Shown: piece by piece, positions 55,882 through 64,000 of the stretch
Layout: the number at the start of each line of letters is the position of its first letter
Position numbering within the stretch: position 1 is the first letter of the stretch
From: Paraspadella gotoi
Lineage: Eukaryota > Chaetognatha
Assembly: GCA_051294375.1 (NCBI GenBank)
Contig: CM119268.1
Span: 5,429,101 to 5,493,100, forward strand
DNA: 64,000 bases
Direction: 5' to 3'
Notes under the pieces: generated by a model
What the model was told of the DNA's origin: nothing
Database searches by the model: none
Seen by the model: only the letters and a program-made list of their open reading frames with translations
Program-made: the position numbers and the translations under genes

Positions 55882-56276
55882 TTGGTAGATAGGTCGTGGT
55901 ATCCAAACATACTCCTAAGTTCTCTCACACTTTCCCATCGATTATATCCCAAAAATCTTTCGTACACCATCATTTACAGCAACATTAAGTCTATTCATAT
56001 TACGTACAGAAAAAGTTTTTACTTCACAACCATAAAGGAGAACCGGAACACAGTTAGTATAATACAATTTCATCAATAATTCCTCTGAAGGTTTTAACAA
56101 GGCATTTATCAAAACAGTTACTTGATCTAAAAAAAGATACCAATTCTTTGCTTGGCTCAAAACAAGCTGTCTCTTTCACTACTAAGGTTGAACCCTAGAT
56201 ATGTCCATTTATCAACTAGATCGATACAGTTACCATCGAGAAAAAGTATATCATTTGGAATTGTAGTTTGCCACTT
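55882..56276 (-). pseudogene. Non-LTR retrotransposon (LINE) reverse transcriptase, C-terminal fragment
   Basis: Three minus-strand pieces in consecutive frames make up the end of a LINE reverse transcriptase. The first reads FLDGNCIDLVDKWTYLGFNL, the second ALLKPSEELLMKLYYTNCVP and VLLYGCEVKTFSVRN, and the third NRWESVRELRSMFGYHDLST with a stop. The DKWTYLG and LLYGCE.KT…KIFG blocks are typical of the region after the catalytic domain in several non-LTR clades. At least two frameshifts and a stop break it, the catalytic part is missing, and the upstream side is cut by the 25-N gap at 56277. It is a dead remnant. Confidence 0.88.
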
Positions 56277-56301
56277 NNNNNNNNNNNNNNNNNNNNNNNN
56301 N
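56277..56301. other. 25-N assembly gap
   Basis: Lies between the LINE fragment and block E copy 2. Confidence 0.98.
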
Positions 56302-57092
56302 GGCGTCGGACGTCGTTGGGTCGCGTCGGACTTTGTCGGGCAGCGTCGTGCGGTGCTGAACGGCTCTCAAGTTTTTTCGGGGTCGGGTGGCGTCGGGTGA
56401 TTTCCGGCGTCTGGCGTCTGGCTTCGAACGGCCTCCTTTTATCGAATCCGACGAACTGTGACGTCATCAAACACGAAATTTAAAAGTTAAAAACAAGAAT
56501 TTCTGGCACCGGAGAGGAGAAAAGTGCCGCGCCGGATTGCAATGTCGATTTCAGTGCCGATCGCAAAACCGATTGCAGTGAAGATTGCTGTGCTGATTGC
56601 AGTGCCGATTGCATTGCCGATTTGCTGCGTTGGTGGGAAAATACGCCGACGAAAATTTTGAGTAGCATTCATTCAGCTGTGAGATATCTAATGCCAGACG
56701 TTTGTTGAAATATGAGATGTCAGTTACCAAACAATATTTGAAATGTCAGATGCCATATGCCATATGTCAAATGCCAGATAACGGATATGAAATGCTGAAA
56801 GAGGACTTAAGAAATTCCGGTATGCTTCCCACATTTGATTTTAATAATTAATTTTCGTAGCAGATACCGGCTCAACTGCCGGAGTAATTTCCGGCAAAAT
56901 TACAGGAGTAATTGCCGGCGCAACTTCCGGAGTAATTGCCGGCGCAACTGCCGGAGTAATTACCGGCGCAACTGCCGGAGTAATAGCCAGATTAATCCGA
57001 GTTTTCCAATGGCGGAAGCTCGACTGTTCGATGGTCCGGACGAATGACGATTGCAATGACGGCCGTTGGACCAACGTTGTCTCTCTCTCTCT

Positions 57093-57191
<99 letters not shown>

Positions 57192-57715
57192 AATAAAAAG
57201 TGGGAGTTTTTTCGTGTCGGGCGACGATTTCCGTTCGAACGTCCATTCCTCCTTTCTCTCGGTGAAGTCTTATAATATTATTATGATTATTACCTCCCGC
57301 CCTTTTTATTTTGTTGGGGCGCCGGGTGAGGTCATTCAAATGGGAACATGACTTATTTTGGGCGGTGGGAGGAGGAGGAGGAAGAGGAGGAGGAGCAGGA
57401 AGAGAAGGAGTAAGAATTTAACGTAATATGAGGAGAAAAAAAAAAGAAGAAAATTAACAGACATTACGGTAGTTGACTGTAGTTCGATTGGCAGAATTTA
57501 GAGTTAATTGTTGATGTATTGAGTCTGATCTGCCTATCATCGTCGTCATCGTCGCCGCCGTCGTCGTTATCGTCGTCGTTATCGTCGTTTTTGTTTTTTG
57601 ATTCTAAATTTTGCGTCATTAACGAAAATGAAGAAAAATAACAAAAAAANNNNNNNNNNAACTCAAGTATCTCGTAATTTACTATTTATTTAGCCAAATG
57701 TTACAGTGGCTAATA
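56302..57715 (+). repeat. 1.4-kb duplicated block E, copy 2
   Basis: Starts at the first base after the gap and follows copy 1 throughout, including its minisatellites and a longer (CT)n (57078-57190). A 10-N gap lies at 57650-57659. After TACAGTGGCTAATAA it continues into DNA different from that after copy 1. Confidence 0.92.
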
Positions 57716-58555
57716 AAAGCTCGAAATTAAAAGAGTTCGCTATTTACATAAAAAATCGTAGTTTGTATCAAACTAAACTTTATCTAAACTATTTAATTTT
57801 TTAAAAAAATTATATTAATTTTGTCTCGTGATTATGTAGCGGTTTTAATTATAAACGTTCAACCTATCAATCGTTAATAACATATTATTAACTTTTTCCA
57901 TTTGGATCGACATTTCACAGAATTTTCCACGATCTGTGACTCAGACTCACGAAAAGGAATTTCGAGAATGAATCTTTGATGTTTGGAGATCGAATCACAA
58001 TTCACAAGAGTCGTGAAAACTGTTTTTCCGTGACTGTTTGTCAATGCGGACTTTATGATAAAAAAAATTATAGAGGAATTACGGAAGAGTCTTTTTTTAA
58101 TTGAAGGGATATTATTTTAAAGAGTTTCGTGTTTAAAGACCAAATTTTCATAAAATTAAACAAAGCGTTAATCAATAAATCTATCATGTATCATTATTAT
58201 GCATTACGTATCACATACTATGAACAGTTTTAAGACGCACAGTGATGATATACATTTTTTAAACGAATTTTAAACTGAATCGTTTGGTTTAAACAAAAGA
58301 GATGAATATTCCATAAATTTTTAGAATTGTCTCAGACATGAATGACTCATTCTCAAACTGAAAGGGAAAAAAATCATCTTTTTATTGGAATTCGAAAGAA
58401 AAGAAAAAAAAAAGGAAAAAAGAAAATCATAGAAATACCCAAGTTTCGTCGCGAGGATCAGAATTCGAAATAAAGATTTTTTAAAAAAAATATGAATTGG
58501 ATTGGCCTCATTCAATCGTTTTAGATAATATATCTAAGCGATAAATAAACTCGCA
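57716..58555. other. AT-rich spacer in intron 1 of gene 2
   Basis: Unique AT-rich DNA; no exon seen. Confidence 0.45.
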
Positions 58556-58589
58556 AAAGGCGCAAAATTTTAAACCAATTTCTTAATTT

Positions 58590-58790
58590 TGAATTTTTAG
58601 CATCAAAAATGGAATTTAGCATTTCTAAATGAAATCTAGCTTTACAAAAATGGAATTAAGCTTTTAAAAGTGGAATTTAGTTTTTATAAATTAAATCTAG
58701 TTTTAATAAATAAAATTTTGCTTTCAAAAATAGAATCTAGCTTTTAAAAATAGAATTTAGCTTTTAAAAATAGAATTTAGCCTTAACTGA
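58590..58790 (+). repeat. 21-24-bp minisatellite AATAGAATTTAGCTTTTAAA
   Basis: About nine units of (A/T)GGAATTTAGCTTTTAAAAA-type sequence, becoming more uniform toward 58790. Confidence 0.88.
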
Positions 58791-58949
58791 GAAAAAACCT
58801 CGCCGCAACAAATTCTTTTTAAATATTATTAATCAAAATTTTTTTTTTATTTAAAAATCCGTTAATTTGTTCGCATGATTTTTGACTCAATTATATTTTT
58901 TTCTTTTTCGAATGTTTTCGCCTTTAACGATGGATATGAAAAAAAAAGG

Positions 58950-58974
58950 AGGAGAGAGATTTAGAGAGAGAGGA

Positions 58975-59054
<80 letters not shown>

Positions 59055-59095
59055 AGATAAGAGGAGATGAGAGAGAGGAGAGGGGAAAGAGAGAG
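58950..59095. repeat. (GA)n microsatellite
   Basis: GA array with AGATGAG and AGAAGAG variants. Confidence 0.9.
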
Positions 59096-59411
59096 GATGT
59101 CGTCAAAATCGTAAAAGAATAAAAAAAATCAAAAGTAGATGAAATTAACGCAAAACGAAATTATCAGCACGAGGATTAGAGAAGATAAGATAAGATAAGA
59201 CAGGAAAAGGGAGGAAGATATATATAGGAAGAGAAGAGAATAGAGATAGAGATCGATACTTATTGCGAAGTCGTCGACGCGAATAAAAGCCATAAAAAAG
59301 AAAAGAATAAAAAAATTAAAACTAAAAAAATCATTAAAGATTGAAAAGTAAAAATGACACGAGATCGATAAAAAGAGCCAGGCCCGAAGACGAAGACGCT
59401 CGGCGACAAAA

Positions 59412-59521
<110 letters not shown>

Positions 59522-59749
59522 AGCCCAAAACGGAGGCGACAACCAAATCAGGAAGAAGCGACACGATTTTTCGACAAATCAGAAGAGAGAAAATCAAAAT
59601 ACAATTTCTAAACATGAAATGCCGTACAATGTACTGTGTAGATGCTGAATACATTGCCGTGTATACATTGGGGATGTGTTGAACGCGTTAATGAAATCCC
59701 GCATTCAAAATATGTTAGAAGTTTATATGCGTTTATATATATTGGAAAT

Positions 59750-59974
<225 letters not shown>

Positions 59975-60134
59975 ATAGAATAACATAGCGACAACCAGAA
60001 AACGTTATAAGAAAAAAAACCAAAAAAAACTATATAATAAAGAACAGAACAGACAAAAGAACGAATAGAATATTAAACAAAAGAACAAACATGACGAACA
60101 AAATTCGAACATAAGAAAAACGAGTTTAACTCAC

Positions 60135-60197
60135 CGCGTAAAAGTTATTCCTCGTCCCCCAGGGGGAGTAAGGATCCAAGGCCGCTCCGGCCGCCAT
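60135..60197 (-). CDS. Gene 2, exon 1 coding part (start codon)
   Basis: An ATG at 60197 sits in the context TCAAAGATGGCGGCC, with A at -3 and G at +4, a strong animal start. It encodes 21 residues, MAAGAALDPYSPWGTRNNFY plus Ala, up to donor GCG|GTGAGT. Phase 0 matches exon 2 (52856). The three other exons are collinear downstream, giving about 201 residues before the last known donor. The composition (Ala, Pro, His, Gln, Ser) suggests a disordered N-terminus. The gene is not recognised; a transcription or RNA regulator is a guess from composition only. Confidence 0.75.
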
Positions 60198-60560
60198 CTT
60201 TGACGCTTAACGTCTCTGTCTCTATCGCGCTTTTTGCGTCCGCTTTTGACCGGCAGGTGGCGACGGGGACGGCGGCGGAGGATGCGGGGTTTTCGATGAA
60301 CCAAAACCTTTCGTTGTTTTGATGCTCACATGGTTTTCGTCGTTGTCGTCGTTGTTGTCGTTGTTGTCGTTGTTGTTGTCGTTGTTGATTCCTCACTTTT
60401 GCGCTTTTGTTCACATTTTTTTTTCAACGAAGCGACGAAAACACGATGGCGTCACTCCCTCTCTATCTCGCTTTCGCTCACGCAAACCGTCCTTCTCTCT
60501 CTCTCTCTCGCTCGCTCTTTTAATTTTCGTCTCGCTCGCGCGCTGGTTTTTCCCCCGTTT
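60186..60560 (-). promoter_or_regulatory. 5' UTR/promoter-like region of gene 2
   Basis: The sense-strand AAGATGGCGGCC at the start codon is a good YY1-type motif, common at animal transcript starts. The region upstream is CpG-containing and relatively GC-rich up to about 60560, unlike the AT-rich DNA beyond, and holds a (GTT/GTC) repeat at 60333-60386. No TATA box is placed with confidence. Confidence 0.45.
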
Positions 60561-60772
60561 CAATTAAGTGTTTTTTGTTTGCAATAATTTATTTTTAATT
60601 ATATTATTTTCCTGTGGAAAAAAGAGAGAGAGAAACATGAAAACGAGTTTTATATTTTTGAAAAATGAATGACCGGGGGGAGAAGAGAAATTCACGAAGC
60701 CAGAGGGGGGAGATAATGTTAAATATTCATAAAACTACGAAATATTTAAAAGGAAAAAGAGAGAGATGAAGA

Positions 60773-60811
<39 letters not shown>

Positions 60812-61270
60812 AGAGAGAGAGAGAGACGAGAACGAGCGATCAAAAATAAAACTATGGGTGTCGTTCCATTTCGATTCCATAAATCATTTTCATTTCAACG
60901 CGATTTTAGTTTAAAAAAAAAGAAGAGAAAAACGTAATAAAAGTTTTTGCGAGTTTTTTTTTTTTTTTTTAAGGCGACTTTTTTATATTTATAGTATTTC
61001 AGATTCGATGTAACGCATGTTTTTTTAGTTTTATACTTATACATAAGAAACGAGTTTTTTTTTTTATCATAAGGACGAATAGTTTTGGCAAAGAACAAAC
61101 ATTAAGGATGAACCGTTATTTTTTATTATTAGAGGACAAACGTTTTTATCACAAAGAAGAACGTATTTTTCGAAAGGATGAATTTTTTTTTATCACAGGA
61201 CGAATTTTATCATGAAATGACAAACGTCGAAACGATAAAAATCCAAGTTGAGTTTTTATCTGTGATTGTC
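60561..61270. other. AT-rich flank with a (GA)n patch
   Basis: (GA)n at about 60760-60830, several long T runs and unique AT-rich DNA with AGGACGAA phrases (61070-61215). No gene recognised. Confidence 0.5.
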
Positions 61271-61276
61271 TGTCGG

Positions 61277-61393
<117 letters not shown>

Positions 61394-61447
61394 GGAGTCG
61401 TTTGAAAGGTTTCGACTTTGATAAAATGCGTGGTCGTTATGATGTGG

Positions 61448-61520
61448 GCGTTGCTGTTATTGTCGGTGCTGTTGTTGTCGGTGCTGTTGTTGTTGGTGCT
61501 GTTGTAGTCGGTGCTGGGGA
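61448..61520 (+). repeat. 18-bp minisatellite GTCGGTGCTGTTGTTGTC
   Basis: Four units with small changes; the Val/Gly/Ala frame over it is a repeat reading. Confidence 0.85.
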
Positions 61521-62370
61521 TCTTATAATGATTTATATGAAACTTGCAAAATTACTTGTTTCACTTTTTAGATCTTATAATATTAATATTTAAAGTCTTA
61601 CTGTTTCTTTTATATTTTTTGTTTATAGTTTCTATTTTTTATATGTTTTATCCTTTTTTTTATATCCTCTGGAAATAAAGGGAGCATCTATACAACACGT
61701 TTAAAATACTTTCTTAATATTTCTTTTCAATTTTGGATATTCCCTTTAATTGACATTTTGATATTTTTTCGTCATTTTTTTCCATTTGTTCATTTTGTTT
61801 GTTTATTTTTTCCCGCGAATAAAACGAAAATTTGTTCTCGTATCGGGAATGTTTATCGATTTTCTATTTTTAATTATTTGCCACAAATTTTATGCTTCTT
61901 ATGAATCACTGATCACAAATATCACGCCTTTTTTTCCGTTTTTTTTAAAACGAGATGAGGATCATAAGTGGCGTTTTGTCGTCGTCGTCGTCGTCGTCGT
62001 CGTCATCATCAATCTTTTCTGTTTAATAAAAGGAAAAACCGCAAAAAATAAAATATAAAAGGAGATGATGGAAGCAGAAACATGAAATTGTGAGGGACGA
62101 GTCGAACAAATGAACAATCTGTTTAAAAGTAATTAAAAAAAGATAAATCTATAAACTAAAAATTAATTTACATATATATATGTTTCACGGAAACTACTGG
62201 TTAATTATAAAACTTTTTTTTAGAGGGAAGAGTCGTGGAAAAGTTTGGTGGCAGTTAATGACGTAATATAAATTATAAATTAAACATTTAAAAAAAAATT
62301 TACCAATATGCTTTGTAATATAAAATATTAGCTAGGACTTGTTAAGATTTCGTCTGTCTCATTAAAAACA
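61521..62370. other. AT-rich flank
   Basis: Includes (GTC)n at 61978-62004. No gene recognised. Confidence 0.45.
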
Positions 62371-62371
62371 G

Positions 62372-62376
62372 AGAGA

Positions 62377-62428
<52 letters not shown>
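62372..62428. repeat. (GA)n microsatellite
   Basis: GA array with one TAGAGA interruption. Confidence 0.92.
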
Positions 62429-62429
<1 letters not shown>

Positions 62430-62456
62430 GAATTCAGAATCGGAGGAGAAATCATG

Positions 62457-62612
62457 TTCGTCGTCGTCGTTTTTGTTGTTGTTGTTGTTGTTGTCGTTGT
62501 GATCTCCATCTCAGTCATCGAAACGACTGCGTTGGTGTGATGACGTCAATTTCGATGACGATGATGATGATGATGATGATGACGATGATGACGATGATGA
62601 TCATGGCGTCAA
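62457..62612 (+). repeat. (GTC)n/(GTT)n then (GAT)n arrays
   Basis: GTCGTCGTTTTTGTTGTTG at 62460-62497 and GATGATGATGACGATGATG at 62555-62610. Confidence 0.88.
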
Positions 62613-62654
62613 TTATGATGTGAATTTCGACTTCAAGAAACAAATAAAGAATTT

Positions 62655-62750
62655 CGTCATTCATTCATTCATTCATTCATTCATTCATTCATTCATTCAT
62701 TCATTCATTCATTCATTCATTCATTCATTCATTCATTCATTCATTCAGTC
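62655..62750 (+). repeat. (CATT)n tetranucleotide array
   Basis: About 22 pure ATTC units. Confidence 0.95.
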
Positions 62751-62904
62751 GTTCGTTATTCTTGAGTTCATCGTCGTGATTCAAACCTAAGTGAATCACG
62801 CGTTTGAGATTCGCTGTCATATTTCGTTTCACTAGAGTTCACACATGAAAACGGATGAATGTTGCTTGCCCCTATTATGTAGGAAACAGTTTTGAGTTGC
62901 GGCT

Positions 62905-62952
62905 CTTCGGTCGGTCGGTCTGTCGGTCCGTCCGTCCGTCGGTCCGGTGGTC
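62905..62952 (+). repeat. (GGTC)n/(GTCC)n array
   Basis: CGGTCGGTCGGTCTGTCGGT then CCGTCCGTCCGTCGGTCC. Confidence 0.88.
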
Positions 62953-63242
62953 TGTCCCATTTCCGTTTCAAAATCTTATACATGCTTTCTAACTTCCCTT
63001 TGGTTTTTATTTCGTTATTTTTGATCAAAAAATTAGTATAAAAGAATAAAAGACGGAATTCCGATTCAAAGCGTGACAAGGTAATCACGTGATCACCCGG
63101 AAATGTGAAAAGAGAGTCACTGCGGCGCAACACATTGGTATCACCGTTCTTGTTCTCTTTTCCCAAACATTTAATCAGAAGCGGAAGACGTTGCCGACGG
63201 AAGTTCATCTTCCGTCGAACACAAGACCCTTGAACTTCGGAT

Positions 63243-63365
63243 CGGCCTGTTTACTCTTTAGCAAGTGACCACTGGTCGGTTCGACTCCCCACGCTGCTCT
63301 CTTGTATGACTCGTCAGGGCGCGGACCCGAGTCCTTTGGGTTGGGAGCAGCCGCCGAGTAGTGGG
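63243..63365 (+). mobile_element. Possible tRNA-like SINE head
   Basis: A perfect B-box-like GGTTCGACTCC (about 63276) follows TTTAGCAAGTGACC, which resembles an A box, but the spacing is shorter than in a tRNA. No cloverleaf could be folded by eye, and no second copy was found in the window. Confidence 0.3.
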
Positions 63366-63487
63366 GTCATTTCGTCATATGTACCACGAGCACCACTTCC
63401 CGCGAAATATTCATCTCAAAATATATGACGCATTAATAATGTTTCGCGCCATTTTACGTCTTTATTTCCCCAAGTTCCAACTCTCTC

Positions 63488-63600
63488 ATCGCCATCTCAC
63501 GTCACGCTGTCTCGCGTCACGTCATCTCACGTCACGCCGTCTTGTGTCACGTCAACCCACGTCACGCCCTCTGGTGTTGCGTAAATTCACGTCCCTGTCT
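63488..63600 (+). repeat. CACGTCACG minisatellite
   Basis: CTCACGTCACG(C/T)(C/T)GTCTCGCGTCACG-type units of about 15-20 bases recur seven times. Each carries CACGTCA, a CRE/E-box-like core, so it could bind bZIP or bHLH factors. Confidence 0.75.
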
Positions 63601-63671
63601 GCGTGTTGGACCACTCGGCGTGGAAACAGAGAGAAGACAGACAGGCACAGAGAGAGAATGGATGAAAAAAA

Positions 63672-63736
63672 AAAAAGAGAGAGATGAGAGAGAGAGAGAG
63701 AGAGAGAGAAGGAGAGAGAGAGAGAGAGAGAGAGAC
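63672..63736. repeat. (GA)n microsatellite
   Basis: GA array with ATGAG and AAGGAG variants. Confidence 0.9.
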
Positions 63737-63867
63737 GAGACTAGCAGGCCAAGTTAATTGTAACGATGTACATTGTACAGGCCATTAAAAAACACGCAAA
63801 TTACAGTAAACGTTCAGCGCAATCTAACCAATTATACGAATCAATAAAACCCAAGAGAGAATGAAAG

Positions 63868-63932
63868 AAAAGAAAAAAAAAGAAAAGAAAAGAAAAGAAA
63901 AGAAAAGAAAAGAAAAGAAAAGAAAAGAAAAG
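63868..63932 (+). repeat. (AAAAG)n pentanucleotide array
   Basis: About 12 AAAAG units, related to the (GAAAA)n part of the array at 8287. Confidence 0.93.
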
Positions 63933-64000
63933 TAAATTTCTTCCCCGAGTTGAAAATGACACTCGATATTTCTATGGTCCACTTTTTCTGAAGCGGTTCG

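Noticed and set aside
63243-63320. tRNA gene
   Set aside because: B-box is good, but A-to-B spacing is too short and no acceptor stem pairs.
63361-63687. 108-codon plus frame (RHLTSRCLASRHLTSRRLV)
   Set aside because: Driven by the CACGTCACG minisatellite.

Overview
The window looks like nuclear DNA of an SSR-rich invertebrate animal, perhaps a mollusc or crustacean; the species cannot be fixed from sequence. The grounds are spliced exons with GT/AG borders, tRNA-derived SINE-like elements, a hAT-type MITE, a decayed LINE fragment, and an extreme load of (CT)n/(GA)n, (GTC)n/(GAC)n and polypurine/polypyrimidine DNA. No bacterial-type operons, CRISPR arrays or tRNA/rRNA genes were found. Most long open frames here are poly-Ser/Leu/Arg/Glu/Asp readings of microsatellites and are not genes.

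Two multi-exon genes on the minus strand are well supported. (1) A DEG/ENaC (ASC-family) sodium-channel gene has four extracellular-domain exons at 11356-11550, 10290-10450, 9225-9315 and 3790-4007. They carry, in order, family-typical blocks: DKLGHEKEAMIIG, then CLFNGTDC, then ITKFGKCHTF, then GLSLLLNAETYEYL with GLRLFLHPRGSPP. Splice phases agree at two of three junctions; the third needs one extra base removed. The cytosolic N-terminus and first membrane helix were not recognised, and the cysteine-rich C-terminal half lies beyond position 1. (2) A gene of unknown identity starts with MAAGAALDPYSPWGTRNNFYA (split here only by its exon border) at 60197 and runs through exons 52780-52856, 51994-52158 and 50852-51151. 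All phases agree, giving about 201 residues rich in Ala, His and Gln. Weaker candidate exons lie near 23.6 kb, 38.3-39.05 kb and 45.6 kb.

Layout: 1-3.8 kb holds repeat family R1, a noisy inverted repeat at a gap and a SINE-like element; 3.8-11.6 kb is the channel gene among microsatellites; 11.8-13.2 kb is a non-autonomous hAT-like element; 13.8-25 kb is SSR-rich DNA with gaps and minisatellites; 26.2-36.7 kb is one 3.7 kb unit present three times, joined at 25-N gaps; 37-50 kb holds purine tracts, candidate exons, a promoter-like patch and an old diverged duplication; 50.5-60.6 kb is gene 2, with a 1.4 kb duplicated block and LINE fragment in intron 1; 60.6-64 kb is SSR-rich flank.

The assembly is visibly noisy: copies differ mostly by single-base indels and repeats abut fixed-size gaps. 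Apparent duplications and frameshifts should therefore be treated with caution. I found no convincing new multi-gene system. The most interesting leads are the channel gene with microsatellite-coded insertions, a perfect 22-bp hairpin at 50.53 kb, the unidentified gene 2, and the repeat family R1.
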